DNA of 64,000 nt, taken from positions 248,001-312,000 of the forward strand of contig JAAVBZ010000045.1 in NCBI GenBank assembly GCA_014803415.1, given 5' to 3'. Under the pieces are notes generated by a model, which saw only the letters and a list, made by a program, of their open reading frames with translations, searched no databases and was not told the DNA's origin. The stretch is from Lachnospiraceae bacterium. GTDB lineage: Bacteria > Bacillota > Clostridia > Lachnospirales > Lachnospiraceae. Both the position numbers and the translations under genes were made by a program. Shown piece after piece: positions 28,587 through 38,398 of this stretch; position 1 is the first letter of the stretch; each line of letters opens with the position of its first letter.

Positions 28587-29882
28587 ATGTTTGCAGATAG
28601 AGCGAAGATATATGTAAAGAGCGGCAAAGGCGGAGACGGTCATGTATCTTTCAGACGTGAAAAATTTGTTGCCAACGGAGGCCCTGACGGCGGAGACGGC
28701 GGTAACGGGGGAAGTATCATCCTTGAAATAGATGAGGGTTTAAATACTTTAAGCGATTACAGACATGTACGTAAATACCACGCACAGGACGGTGAAAACG
28801 GCAGTAAACGCAATTGCCGCGGTAAAAACGGCGCTGATCTTATATTAAAGCTTCCGGAAGGAACCGTTGTTAAGGAATTCGAAAGCGGTAAAGTAATAAC
28901 CGATATGTCAGGAGATAATAAACGCTTTGTACTCCTGCAGGGAGGCCGCGGCGGCAACGGAAATCAGCATTATGCTACCAGTACCATGCAGGTGCCTAAA
29001 TATGCCCAGCCCGGACAACCCTCCAAAGAGCTGGAATTACAATTAGAACTTAAAGTGATCGCTGATGTGGGATTAGTGGGCTTTCCCAACGTAGGTAAGT
29101 CTACTTTGCTGACACAGGTAAGTAACGCCAGACCGCAGATAGCCAATTATCATTTTACTACCATCAACCCTCATCTTGGTGTGGTGGATTTAGATGATGC
29201 AAAAGGTTTTGTTATGGCCGATATACCGGGACTGATCGAAGGTGCTTCAGAAGGAGTAGGACTTGGTTTTGAATTCCTGCGCCACATTGAAAGAACCAAG
29301 GTTATTATTCATATTGTTGATGCTGCATCAACGGAAGGAAGAGATCCCATAGCAGATATTTATGCCATCAATAAAGAGCTGGAAAACTATAATACTGAAA
29401 TAGCAAAAAGGCCTCAGGTAATTGCCGCCAATAAAATTGATATGATCTATGACGACGGTTCAGGAAATGATCCTGTCACAGCTATTAAAGATGAATTTGA
29501 GCCAAAAGGCATTAAAGTATTTCCCATATCGGCCATCAGCGGCAAAGGAATCAAGGAATTACTTTATCATGTAAGAAATCTGCTTGATTCTGTAGATGAA
29601 AAACCTGTTATTTTTGAACAGGAATTCTTCCCTGAATATATGCTGGGCGGATCTAATGACCCCTATACCGTGATTTATGATGAAAAGGCAGATGAATATG
29701 TAGTTGAAGGTCCCCGGATTGAAAAGATGCTTGGATATACCAATCTGGATTCAGAAAAAGGATTTACTTTCTTCCAGAATTTCCTTAAAGTAAATGGTAT
29801 TCTGGATGAACTGGAAGCCCTTGGGATCAATGAAGGTGATACTGTGCGTATGTATGGCCTTTCCTTTGACTACTACAAATAA
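28587..29882 (+). CDS. obgE: GTPase ObgE
   Basis: Gly-rich Obg domain; GFPNVGKSTLL; ADIPGLIEGASEGVGLG; NKID; OCT domain. Confidence 0.97.
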   Translation: MFADRAKIYVKSGKGGDGHVSFRREKFVANGGPDGGDGGNGGSIILEIDEGLNTLSDYRHVRKYHAQDGENGSKRNCRGKNGADLILKLPEGTVVKEFESGKVITDMSGDNKRFVLLQGGRGGNGNQHYATSTMQVPKYAQPGQPSKELELQLELKVIADVGLVGFPNVGKSTLLTQVSNARPQIANYHFTTINPHLGVVDLDDAKGFVMADIPGLIEGASEGVGLGFEFLRHIERTKVIIHIVDAASTEGRDPIADIYAINKELENYNTEIAKRPQVIAANKIDMIYDDGSGNDPVTAIKDEFEPKGIKVFPISAISGKGIKELLYHVRNLLDSVDEKPVIFEQEFFPEYMLGGSNDPYTVIYDEKADEYVVEGPRIEKMLGYTNLDSEKGFTFFQNFLKVNGILDELEALGINEGDTVRMYGLSFDYYK

Positions 29883-29913
29883 CCAAAGTGTTTATTCACA
29901 GGAGGATTACTTA

Positions 29914-30204
29914 ATGACTAGCAAACAGCGCGCATATTTAAAGGGACTTGCAATGAATATTGATCCTGTATTTCAGATCGGAAAGTCAGGACTTACACCT
30001 GAAGTGACAGAAGCTGTCACTGAGGCTTTTAATACCAGAGAACTGATCAAACTGGCGGTACTGAAAAACTGCATGGAAGATCCCAAAGAAATTGCCTCTA
30101 TACTTGGTGAAAGAACCAGATCTCAGGTGGTACAGGTGATCGGCAAAAAAATTGTCCTTTATAAGGAAAATAAAGATCATAAAAAGATCAATCTTCCTTT
30201 GTAA
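29914..30204 (+). CDS. YhbY/CRS1-type RNA-binding protein
   Basis: MTSKQRAYLKGLAMNIDPVFQIGKSGLTPEV; GGAGG upstream of ATG 29914. Confidence 0.94.
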   Translation: MTSKQRAYLKGLAMNIDPVFQIGKSGLTPEVTEAVTEAFNTRELIKLAVLKNCMEDPKEIASILGERTRSQVVQVIGKKIVLYKENKDHKKINLPL

Positions 30205-30219
30205 GAAAGAAGAGTATTT

Positions 30220-30837
30220 ATGATTCAGCAAAAAAAAGTAGGAATCATGGGCGGTACCTTTAATCCCATTCATAACGGGCATCTTCTTTTAGCGCAGCAG
30301 GCCAAAGAGTACTGCGGATTGGATGAAATTTTGTTCATCCCCAGCGGCAATTCTTATATGAAGGATAAAGAAATGATCTTAGACGGCAGCATCCGGCTCT
30401 CCATGACTGCACTTGCCATTGAAGATAACCCGGATTTTACACTTTCTGCCATAGAAGTAGAACGGGGAGGAAATACTTATACCTGTGATACCTTACGGGA
30501 ACTAAGAAAAAAATCTCCTGATACGATTTATTACTTTATTCTGGGTGCAGACAATCTTTTTACTGTAGAATACTGGAAAAACTCGCAGGAAATTTTGTCA
30601 GATTGTATTTTTGTTGCGGCAGCACGGGAGGGCCGGAATGAAAATGAGCTGAAAGAAAAAGTTTCTGAACTGAAAAAACGATATCAAGCCCGGATCATTA
30701 TATTACCCGAAAGGAAATTTGATATATCCTCTACGGAGATCCGGAAGAGAATTGCGAAAGGAGAATCTGTCAGATATATGGTACCGGATAAGGTTCTTCA
30801 ATATATTCAAAAACAACATTTGTATCAACCGGAATAG
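30220..30837 (+). CDS. nadD: Nicotinate-nucleotide adenylyltransferase
   Basis: GIMGGTFNPIHNGHLLLAQQA; FDISSTEIRKRI. Confidence 0.97.
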   Translation: MIQQKKVGIMGGTFNPIHNGHLLLAQQAKEYCGLDEILFIPSGNSYMKDKEMILDGSIRLSMTALAIEDNPDFTLSAIEVERGGNTYTCDTLRELRKKSPDTIYYFILGADNLFTVEYWKNSQEILSDCIFVAAAREGRNENELKEKVSELKKRYQARIIILPERKFDISSTEIRKRIAKGESVRYMVPDKVLQYIQKQHLYQPE

Positions 30838-30872
30838 TTATAAGTATAAACGGATCATATGGGGGCATTATT

Positions 30873-31451
30873 TTGAAATCTTCAGATATTAAGAAAATCA
30901 GAAAATCCATGGAAAAAGCTTTAGATCCTAAACGTTATGAACATACCTTAGGAGTAGCTTACACGGCATGTTCACTTGCAATGCGTTATGATGTTGATCT
31001 GGAAAAAGCACAGATCGCAGGGCTTTTACATGATTGCGCCAAATGCTTGAGCGATGATAAAAAAATATCAATCTGTAAGAAAAATAATATAGAAATCACA
31101 TCAGTAGAACGCAGAAATCCGTATTTACTTCATGCCAAAGCCGGCAGCTGTATTGCCAGGCACAAATTTAAGATCAAGGATCAGGAAATATTAAATGCGA
31201 TTTTAAATCACACTACAGGCCGTCCGGGAATGACGGTACTGGAAAAAATCATATATATTTCCGATTATATTGAACCCGGCAGAAAACATGCACCGAATTT
31301 ATCAGAAGTAAGAAAGCTTGCCTTTATCGATCTGGATCAGGCTCTTGTAAAGATCCTTTCCGATTGTTTAGGATACCTGGAAAGTACCGGCGGTGAAATT
31401 GATCCGATGACCAGAAAAACTTATGAATATTTTGCAAATATAAAGTTATGA
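30873..31451 (+). CDS. yqeK: YqeK family HD domain phosphohydrolase
   Basis: YEHTLGVAYTACSLA; GLLHDCAKCLS; ILNHTTGRPGMTVLEKIIYISDYIEPGR. Confidence 0.95.
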   Translation: MKSSDIKKIRKSMEKALDPKRYEHTLGVAYTACSLAMRYDVDLEKAQIAGLLHDCAKCLSDDKKISICKKNNIEITSVERRNPYLLHAKAGSCIARHKFKIKDQEILNAILNHTTGRPGMTVLEKIIYISDYIEPGRKHAPNLSEVRKLAFIDLDQALVKILSDCLGYLESTGGEIDPMTRKTYEYFANIKL

Positions 31452-31479
31452 TATTAATTCATGAACAGGAGGCATTTTT

Positions 31480-31857
31480 ATGGTAGATAACAGAACAAAA
31501 GAACTTGCGGCATCAGCAATTGAAGCATTAGAAAATAAAAAAGCAGAAGATATCAGTCTGATAGATATCAGTGAAGTTTCCGTAATTGCAGATTACTTCA
31601 TAATTGCAGGAGGAAACAATAAAAGCCAGATACAGGCTTTGTCTGATGCTGTAGATGAAAAACTTGGCAAAGCAGGTCTTCCTTTAAAACAGATTGAAGG
31701 ATATAATAACGCCAATTGGATCTTACTTGATTTTGGTGATATTATTGTTCATATTTTTGATAAGGAAAACCGTCTGTTTTATGATCTGGAACGGATATGG
31801 CGAGACGGTAAGAAGATCGATGCCAAAGAATTTAAGGAAGATGTACTTAAAAATTAA
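31480..31857 (+). CDS. rsfS: Ribosome silencing factor RsfS
   Basis: DISLIDISEVSVIADYFIIAGGNNKSQIQALSDAV; WILLDFGDIIVHIFDKENR. Confidence 0.96.
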   Translation: MVDNRTKELAASAIEALENKKAEDISLIDISEVSVIADYFIIAGGNNKSQIQALSDAVDEKLGKAGLPLKQIEGYNNANWILLDFGDIIVHIFDKENRLFYDLERIWRDGKKIDAKEFKEDVLKN

Positions 31858-31872
31858 TTTAATATCTATTTA

Positions 31873-31914
31873 AGCAAAAGCGCACATCAAAAAGTGATGT
31901 GCGCCTTTGCTTTA
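31873..31914. terminator. Bidirectional terminator between rsfS and the DUF378 gene
   Basis: GCAAAaGCGCACATCA / TGATGTGCGCcTTTGC stem with one mismatch, A/T tracts on both sides. Confidence 0.85.
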
Positions 31915-31916
31915 AA

Positions 31917-32135
31917 TTAATTGTTAGTTCCTTCATTTTTGCCTGTATACATATAGAATGACAGCAGGTAAAGCCCGCTGATTCCTACCAGGGCATAAAC
32001 AATTCTTGAGATCCAAGACATATTACCGAAAATCAGGGCAACAAGGTCGAAGGAAAAAAATCCAATCAGGCCCCAGTTTACGGCACCGATGATCGCTATT
32101 GTCAAGGCGATGCAGTCTAATACTTTATTATTCAT
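31917..32135 (-). CDS. DUF378 domain-containing membrane protein
   Basis: LDCIALTIAIIGAVNWGLIGFFSFDLVALIFG; VYALVGISGLYLL. Confidence 0.9.
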   Translation of the reverse strand: MNNKVLDCIALTIAIIGAVNWGLIGFFSFDLVALIFGNMSWISRIVYALVGISGLYLLSFYMYTGKNEGTNN

Positions 32136-32213
32136 TTTTTTACCTCCATTCAGCTTATAGCCTCAATAATATTCTGACCTGAATAGAGAAAAATAAACAT
32201 CTACAATTTTCCA

Positions 32214-32831
32214 TTAACGAAAAATTCTGAAAATACCGAATACTTTACCTAAAATTTGACAATCATTAACGATAATAGGATCCATGGTATCATTTTCAGG
32301 TTGAAGCCTTATATGGCCATCTTCTTTATAATAAGTTTTAACAGTAGCAGAATCATCTATTAAGGCAACAATGATTTCACCATTCTTAGCAGTATTACAG
32401 GAATTTACAAAAACCTGATCCCCATTGAAAATGCCGGCATTGATCATGGAATCGCCCTTAACATTTAAGATAAAGGATTCTCCCTTCGGAACAACTTCAG
32501 CCGGAACAGGAAAATAGCTTTCCACATTTTCTTCAGCAAGGATGGGCACTCCGGCAGCAACCTGACCGATTACAGGAAGGCTGACCATTTCAGTACGAAC
32601 CATTTGAAAACTATCATCACAGATTTCGATGGCGCGTGGTTTGGTCGGATCTCTTCTGATATAACCATTCTTTTCCAAAGTTTCAAGATGAGAATGAACA
32701 GAAGAAGTAGATTTCAGATTAACTGCCTCACAAATTTCACGAACTGCCGGCGGATAACCCCGTTTTAAAATTTCATCTTTAATATAATCCAGTATTTCCT
32801 GTTGCTTAGCAGTTATTTTTCCCTGTGCCAT
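32214..32831 (-). CDS. lexA: SOS repressor LexA
   Basis: [64 protein letters not shown] cleavage site; [13 protein letters not shown]. Confidence 0.97.
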   Translation of the reverse strand: MAQGKITAKQQEILDYIKDEILKRGYPPAVREICEAVNLKSTSSVHSHLETLEKNGYIRRDPTKPRAIEICDDSFQMVRTEMVSLPVIGQVAAGVPILAEENVESYFPVPAEVVPKGESFILNVKGDSMINAGIFNGDQVFVNSCNTAKNGEIIVALIDDSATVKTYYKEDGHIRLQPENDTMDPIIVNDCQILGKVFGIFRIFR

Positions 32832-32877
32832 GCGCTAAATCTCCTCCTTTTTAAAATAAAATATTTCTTTTAAAAGA

Positions 32878-32906
32878 AGTATATCATAACATGCAGGAAA
32901 AGGCAA
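32878..32906 (-). promoter_or_regulatory. Candidate lexA promoter
   Basis: On - strand: TTGCCT (32906-32901), 17 nt, TATACT (32883-32878). Confidence 0.6.
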
Positions 32907-32930
32907 ACATATATTCCAAATATTTGTTCG
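32904..32930. promoter_or_regulatory. Two adjacent SOS/LexA-box-like sites
   Basis: CAAACATATATTCC (32904-32917) and, on - strand, CGAACAAATATTTG (32930-32917); each 12/14 to the Bacillus-type consensus CGAACRNRYGTTYC by eye. Confidence 0.6.
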
Positions 32931-32949
32931 ATTTTTTCTTCAAAAAGCA

Positions 32950-32978
32950 TTGACATCAGAATGCATGTTCGGTATAAT
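32950..32978 (+). promoter_or_regulatory. Consensus sigma-A promoter with embedded SOS-box-like site
   Basis: TTGACA (32950-32955), 17-nt spacer, TATAAT (32973-32978); spacer contains AGAATGCATGTTCG (32958-32971), i.e. CGAACATGCATTCT on - strand. Confidence 0.8.
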
Positions 32979-32986
32979 CCATTTAT

Positions 32987-33015
32987 AAGAACATTAGTTT
33001 GCAACATACGTTTGC
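32987..33015. promoter_or_regulatory. Two further SOS-box-like half-palindromes in the yneA-like 5' UTR
   Basis: GAACATTAGTTTGC and GCAACATACGTTTGC; weaker matches to the consensus. Confidence 0.4.
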
Positions 33016-33032
33016 TTTTGGAGGTACTGAAG

Positions 33033-33407
33033 ATGAATGATCATATCAGTGAACGCAGGATCAGAAATAATAAATTGAGAAGAAAGCGTCAGATGCGCAG
33101 AAATATCAGCATGCTTTTTATGACTATTGTGCTGACAGCGGGGTTTTCAACCATGTTATTCAGCTTTAAAGCAAAAGCTCAGTCAAATGTATCGTCTGAT
33201 ATTTCTTATAAATATTATAAAAGCGTTACCATAGGCGCAGGTGAGACTATTTGGGATTTTGCAGATTTATATGCAGATACCGAATATTATGATTCTTATG
33301 ACAGTTACATTAAAGAAGTAATGGCAATCAATCATTTAAAGAACGAAACTATTATTTATGGACAGAACCTTATCATTCCCTACTATAGTAATGAGTTTAT
33401 AGGATAA
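33033..33407 (+). CDS. LysM-domain single-pass membrane protein, YneA-like (SOS cell-division suppressor candidate)
   Basis: N-terminal basic region + TM (MLFMTIVLTAGFSTMLF), LysM-like VTIGAGETIWDFADLY...VMAINHLKNETIIYGQNLIIPY; divergent from lexA. Confidence 0.8.
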   Translation: MNDHISERRIRNNKLRRKRQMRRNISMLFMTIVLTAGFSTMLFSFKAKAQSNVSSDISYKYYKSVTIGAGETIWDFADLYADTEYYDSYDSYIKEVMAINHLKNETIIYGQNLIIPYYSNEFIG

Positions 33408-33420
33408 GGAAGCAGCCATT

Positions 33421-33449
33421 AGGCTTCCAAATGCCCTCAGAAGCCTTTT
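33421..33449 (+). terminator. Candidate terminator after the LysM gene
   Basis: AGGCTTC / GAAGCCT stem followed by TTTT; competes with GGAAGC(33408)/GCTTCC(33423) pairing. Confidence 0.5.
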
Positions 33450-33452
33450 AAG

Positions 33453-34505
33453 CTATTTTTCTCTTAACCGTACAGCACTGGCTGCCTTGCGCCGTCTGCT
33501 GTCCTCCTGAGCTGCATAATGCTTCCTGGTAGTATTTACATCTTTATGTCCAAGAACATCAGCCACTAAATAAATATCACCGGTTTCCTGATACAGGGAA
33601 GTGCCATATGTACTTCTTAATTTATGAGGTGTAATTTTCTTAAGTCTTGTGACAGTGGAAGCATATTTTTTTACCAGATTTTCAACTGCACGTACTGTGA
33701 TACGTCTATTCTGCAAGGATAGAAACAAAGCGTTTTCATGTCCTTCAAGAGGTATGATATGGTGTCTTTTTTCAAGATAATCATGCAGCGCATCAGCTAC
33801 CTCATCCCCAAAATAAACAACAGCTTCATATCCACCCTTTCTACGTATTTTAATACCGTTATTTTTAAAATCCACATCATTGATATCAAGTCCCACACAT
33901 TCTGAAACACGGATTCCGGTACCAAGCAGAAGAGTAAGAAGCGCCACATCTCTGATTTTGGTTTTATCATGAAATTTTTGCTGACTTTTGGTAAGATTGG
34001 TCCCATCCTCTACCTGATCAAGAAGAATAGCTACTTCATCTGCATCAAGACGTATGATCTCCTTTTCATGCAGTTTGGGCAAAGGAACCAACGCCGCAGG
34101 ATTTGTCGATATAAGCTCGGAACGAAAATAATAATTATAAAAGCTTTTAAGCGCTGATAACTTTCTTTTTTTACCACGCTCGTTATTCATATATTCTTTG
34201 CCATCTTTTTTATACAAGGTAATATAATCCATATATTCCTCAATGTCTTCACGTGTGATCTGATCTAAAAGAGAAATGGGGAAATCTTTAATTTCCATTT
34301 TGGAGCAGATACTGTTATGGGACTGCATAAATTCAAAAAATACTCTTATATCATATGCATAAGCCAATCTTGTCCTGGAAGAAGTATATTCCTGAATTCC
34401 TCTAAAAAATTGCTTACAGAAAGGCGGAAGAGTATCCAGAACTTCTCTCATACGTAAGGTGTTGATATTGTTTTGTTCGTCATGATAATTTTTACTGTTT
34501 TCCAT
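33453..34505 (-). CDS. Tyrosine recombinase, XerC/XerD-like
   Basis: GTGIRVSECVGLDINDVD, HKLRSTYGTSLYQ, LGHKDVNTTRKHY catalytic motifs. Confidence 0.92.
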   Translation of the reverse strand: MENSKNYHDEQNNINTLRMREVLDTLPPFCKQFFRGIQEYTSSRTRLAYAYDIRVFFEFMQSHNSICSKMEIKDFPISLLDQITREDIEEYMDYITLYKKDGKEYMNNERGKKRKLSALKSFYNYYFRSELISTNPAALVPLPKLHEKEIIRLDADEVAILLDQVEDGTNLTKSQQKFHDKTKIRDVALLTLLLGTGIRVSECVGLDINDVDFKNNGIKIRRKGGYEAVVYFGDEVADALHDYLEKRHHIIPLEGHENALFLSLQNRRITVRAVENLVKKYASTVTRLKKITPHKLRSTYGTSLYQETGDIYLVADVLGHKDVNTTRKHYAAQEDSRRRKAASAVRLREK

Positions 34506-34638
34506 TAGATCTACCCCTGTAAATATTCACTTTATTCTAACATATTTTGCGAATAATCCATAGTATATTTCATTAAAAAATGATATACTGAATACTGGAG
34601 ACAATAAGTTAAGATTCTTCTAAGTTTTTAAGGCTGAG

Positions 34639-35961
34639 GTGATAGTTATGAAATTTGATATTGATAAGAAGCATATCAGCTTTGGAATTACGTCATTTTT
34701 GGTTATTGCAGCGTCTATCTGCTTTTACTATCTGATTTTCCATGGCGATCGTTTTTCGGCAAAGCTGAATGCACTGGCAGTCATTGCTAGTCCTATTTTA
34801 TACGGAATAGTGTTAGCGTATTTACTTACACCTATTGTAAATTATTTGGAAAAGAAATTACTGATTTCTTTATTTACCCGGTCATCCGTAATGACGGTAA
34901 AAAAGAAAAAATATATGCGCGCTATATCGGTGCTCATGACACTTGCCCTTGTAATTCTATTTATTTACGGTTTCTTTTCGATCCTGATTCCTAATTTGAT
35001 TACAAGTATCCAAAACATTTCCTCACAATTTCCTTACTATGTGCAGAATCTGACAAATTTTATTGAAAAGTATCTTGAAGCCAATCCTGATATTGAAAAA
35101 ATAGTAATGCAGGTTATAGATACTTATTCCGAAGATATCAACAATTACCTTAATAACAGCATAATACCGCAGATGGAATCTCTGGTAAAAACAGTTTCAC
35201 TAAGTTTGATCAGCGTTTTAAAAGCATTGTGGAATTTAATCATTGGTCTGATCATTTCAATTTATGTTCTGTTCAGTAAAGAAACTTTTGCTGGGCAGCT
35301 TAAGAAGATCATGTATGCTTTATTTTCAAAAAAACATGCCAATAGCCTGATCCGTGATCTCAGATTTACAAGTGATACCTTTATAGGTTTTATAAGCGGA
35401 AAAATTCTTGATTCGCTTATTATCGGTATTCTGTGTTTTGCCGGAACCAGCCTCCTTAATATGCCGTATGCTTTACTTATCAGCGTTATTGTCGGCGTTA
35501 CCAATATTATTCCCTTTTTTGGGCCCTACATAGGAGCTATCCCCAGCGCTGTTCTGGTATTGATGGTAAATCCTGTACAATGTATCTATTTCATTATTTT
35601 TATTTTGGTTCTGCAGCAATTAGATGGAAATGTTATCGGACCTAAGATTTTAGGCCAGTCTACAGGCCTCACAGGATTCTGGGTAATCTTTTCCATTACC
35701 ATTTTTGGCGGATTATTTGGCATACTCGGGATGGTAATCGGCGTTCCGGTTTTTGCTGTTATTTATGCTATGGTCAGACGCATTATTGAACGAATTCTCA
35801 AAAGAAAAGGATTACCTGTTGCCACCAAAGAGTATATTAACTTGGATTATATTGATAATGATACCTTTATCCCAAGAGATACCACTGTGCAAAAGAAATT
35901 TTTCAATTTATCCTTTATAAAAAGAAAAGCGAAAGATGATTCATCAGAAGGAGAGAAGTAG
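34639..35961 (+). CDS. AI-2E family transporter (PerM/YtvI-like permease)
   Basis: Multiple TM segments; [30 protein letters not shown]. Confidence 0.92.
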   Translation: MIVMKFDIDKKHISFGITSFLVIAASICFYYLIFHGDRFSAKLNALAVIASPILYGIVLAYLLTPIVNYLEKKLLISLFTRSSVMTVKKKKYMRAISVLMTLALVILFIYGFFSILIPNLITSIQNISSQFPYYVQNLTNFIEKYLEANPDIEKIVMQVIDTYSEDINNYLNNSIIPQMESLVKTVSLSLISVLKALWNLIIGLIISIYVLFSKETFAGQLKKIMYALFSKKHANSLIRDLRFTSDTFIGFISGKILDSLIIGILCFAGTSLLNMPYALLISVIVGVTNIIPFFGPYIGAIPSAVLVLMVNPVQCIYFIIFILVLQQLDGNVIGPKILGQSTGLTGFWVIFSITIFGGLFGILGMVIGVPVFAVIYAMVRRIIERILKRKGLPVATKEYINLDYIDNDTFIPRDTTVQKKFFNLSFIKRKAKDDSSEGEK

Positions 35962-35963
35962 CT

Positions 35964-36416
35964 ATGAAATTTGTTATACAGCGTGTTCATAAAGCCAGCG
36001 TCAGCGTAGACAATAATGTTATCGGAAGTATAGATAAAGGCTATCTTGTCCTTGTTGGCATATGTAATACTGATACCAGAGAGATTGCTGACAAAATGGT
36101 AAATAAATTGATTCATTTAAGGATTTTTGAGGATGCGGAAGGTAAAACTAATTTAGATATAAAAAATGTCGGCGGGCAATTGTTAATTATTTCACAATTC
36201 ACATTATATGCAGATTGTCGGCATGGAAACCGTCCTTCATTTATTAATGCCGGTAAACCGGATCTTGCTAATGAATTATATGAATATATTATTGATAAAT
36301 GCCGTCAGGAAATTCCCTGCGTTGAACATGGTCAGTTTGGCGCCCATATGGAGGTTTCACTTGTGAATAACGGTCCCTTTACCATAGTTCTTGATTCGAA
36401 TGAAATTATCAGGTGA
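35964..36416 (+). CDS. dtd: D-aminoacyl-tRNA deacylase
   Basis: [61 protein letters not shown]. Confidence 0.97.
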   Translation: MKFVIQRVHKASVSVDNNVIGSIDKGYLVLVGICNTDTREIADKMVNKLIHLRIFEDAEGKTNLDIKNVGGQLLIISQFTLYADCRHGNRPSFINAGKPDLANELYEYIIDKCRQEIPCVEHGQFGAHMEVSLVNNGPFTIVLDSNEIIR

Positions 36417-36422
36417 TATCAT

Positions 36423-36656
36423 ATGAAAATTTTTATTGGACTGATCATTGCGTTTTTAATACTCGTATATGTATATACCTTCATAAAAATCCATAAAAAA
36501 CGCAAGAACAAAATCAATATTGTAGATAACTATAATCAACAATATATAAAAAAGAAAAAAGATTCTCAAACTTCAAATTATAAAGATTCAAATTATGAAA
36601 AATTCATAACCAAATATAACAGCCAGATAGATTACATTGAAAAAGACAAATTATAA
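36423..36656 (+). CDS. Small single-TM hypothetical protein
   Basis: Short ORF directly after dtd with N-terminal TM and Lys-rich tail. Confidence 0.5.
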   Translation: MKIFIGLIIAFLILVYVYTFIKIHKKRKNKINIVDNYNQQYIKKKKDSQTSNYKDSNYEKFITKYNSQIDYIEKDKL

Positions 36657-36682
36657 AAGTCGAATATAACCTCTAATCTACT

Positions 36683-36778
36683 ACAAGTTTAACGAATTAG
36701 TTGGGGCTTTAAAACAAAACATGCAGCTAACTTTTCGACCCAACTATTCGTTAAACTTGTGTTTTGCGAATAGTTGGG
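36683..36778. repeat. Three-armed inverted repeat
   Basis: ACAAGTTTAACGAAtTAGTTGGG (36683-36705), CCCAACTATTCGTTAAACTTGT (36739-36760), CGAATAGTTGGG (36767-36778); middle arm can pair with either outer arm. Confidence 0.85.
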
Positions 36779-36788
36779 TTTATATTTC
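36739..36788 (+). terminator. Candidate terminator formed by the middle/right arms
   Basis: CCCAACTATTCG / CGAATAGTTGGG perfect 12-bp stem, 16-nt loop, TTTATATTT. Confidence 0.6.
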
Positions 36789-36826
36789 AGAACTCCTCTT
36801 TCCTATACTTTTAAATCTTTATATTA

Positions 36827-38398
36827 TTATTGTATGGATACATAGCCTGTTTCAGAAAGGATTTTTTGTCCCTGATCCCCGATCATCCAGTTTAAAAATG
36901 GCGTAATATGTTTATTAGGATTATCCGCCAGCGTTATAGCATAAAGCTCTGTAGTCATGGGATAATTCCCGTTATGTATATTTTCTTCATCAGGATAAAT
37001 ACCATCAACAGCCAAGATTTTGATTCCTACATCTGAAGCCGATGTATCAACATCCATAATGGAAACATAATATCTAAAAGAATATCCAATTGAAGAATCC
37101 TTGTTTTGATAATCTGCTACTTGTTCTATGACGCCATCCATACTTAATTCATATTCCACTTTTAAAGGTTCTCTTAAAGGAGTATCTCCCATAAAATACT
37201 CCATCATAGTTTGAGAACCTGAATTTTTCGGACGTTGAAACGCCTGAATTCTGAGTTTTTCTCCTCCCAGTGAATGCCAGCTATTGATTTTTCCTGAGTA
37301 AATATCACGAATTTGCGCTGCAGTCAGTTCATCAATAGGATTCTGGCTGCTTACAAAAAATACAAAAGCTTCTTTTCCAATGGGAGTAAGCACAAGCTCT
37401 TTCCCTACCATTTTTGCATTTTCTACCTGTTCTTTAGAAGGCCTTGCGCCAAAGAAAATATCGGTTTCTCCGCTCAGGAGCCTTTCGTAAGCAATGATCG
37501 AATTATGGAATTGAACTGGCATAATTACTTCATCTTTGTCTTTCAGGTGATTATTTATCTGTTCTTTTGCTGTTTTCTGCAGGTCATTGATATTTTCGTA
37601 ACAAGCTGCTGCAAAAGCCGAATACACAGGATAAGCAGCTTCTGCGCCGTCTAAAACCAGCATTTCTTCGGGATTACTTATTCTAAATTCAGATAATTCG
37701 CTTAACTTTGCCAGTTTATTTTCTTCATTTTCAACATAATAAGGGGATAGGTCAATGCTTGATAGACCATGTTCATAACGGAATCCGTAAGAGACGTAAC
37801 CCTCTGATTCTACTATGTTAATTCTTTTCTGATATAAAACATATTCGCTTAATGAATAAACTAAAATACAGCATATTGCAACAATTCCAACCTTTTTCAG
37901 ATTCAGTTTTTTCCTCTTAATATCCAGCTTAACAGCCGAAAACCGCTCTCCTGCTGTAAATCCCAGTATAATAGAAGCATTATAGATCAAATTTAATGCG
38001 CTCATATTATGCCATTCTTCATTTATATATCCTCCATACCAGTTAAAAGATAAAAAAACATAAATAACAGGTCCCAATCCTACTGTCCAATCAAAAAAAT
38101 TAAATATGATAAGCAAAAACAACTGCCATAAAAAGGGACAAAATACAGGCATATATATGTCAAGCGCTGAATCCGGTTTTAGGGGCCTTTTAGCCGTTGT
38201 TATATAATATCCATAAAAAAATGTCAGAACGCAGGAAATAAAAGGTACCGCCCATAACATATAATCTGAATAATATCTCATAAAGATTATAGTAACTATA
38301 AGCGGTACCAAAATTGTATATGCTGTGGTCAATTCAAAATATGCATTCAAAACACCGGATACAGTATTTTGAGAGTTATCTTTTGAAATTTTAAACAT
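36827..38398 (-). CDS. Membrane protein with C-terminal PstS-like phosphate-binding domain
   Basis: About five to six N-terminal TM segments then PBP-like region: ERLLSGETDIFFGARPSKEQ, AQIRDIYSGKINSWHSLGG, IQAFQRPKNSGSQTMMEYFM. Confidence 0.82.
   Translation of the reverse strand: MFKISKDNSQNTVSGVLNAYFELTTAYTILVPLIVTIIFMRYYSDYMLWAVPFISCVLTFFYGYYITTAKRPLKPDSALDIYMPVFCPFLWQLFLLIIFNFFDWTVGLGPVIYVFLSFNWYGGYINEEWHNMSALNLIYNASIILGFTAGERFSAVKLDIKRKKLNLKKVGIVAICCILVYSLSEYVLYQKRINIVESEGYVSYGFRYEHGLSSIDLSPYYVENEENKLAKLSELSEFRISNPEEMLVLDGAEAAYPVYSAFAAACYENINDLQKTAKEQINNHLKDKDEVIMPVQFHNSIIAYERLLSGETDIFFGARPSKEQVENAKMVGKELVLTPIGKEAFVFFVSSQNPIDELTAAQIRDIYSGKINSWHSLGGEKLRIQAFQRPKNSGSQTMMEYFMGDTPLREPLKVEYELSMDGVIEQVADYQNKDSSIGYSFRYYVSIMDVDTSASDVGIKILAVDGIYPDEENIHNGNYPMTTELYAITLADNPNKHITPFLNWMIGDQGQKILSETGYVSIQ

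Noticed and set aside
33453-34505. Tyrosine recombinase as evidence for a genomic island or prophage
   Set aside because: Neighbours are core genes on both sides; no direct repeats, tRNA target, excisionase or phage genes seen.
34562-34589. AGTATAT..ATATACT palindrome between xer and the AI-2E permease
   Set aside because: AT-rich with a 2-nt bulge; contains TATACT in both directions but no matching -35 at proper spacing, so too weak to call promoters or an operator.
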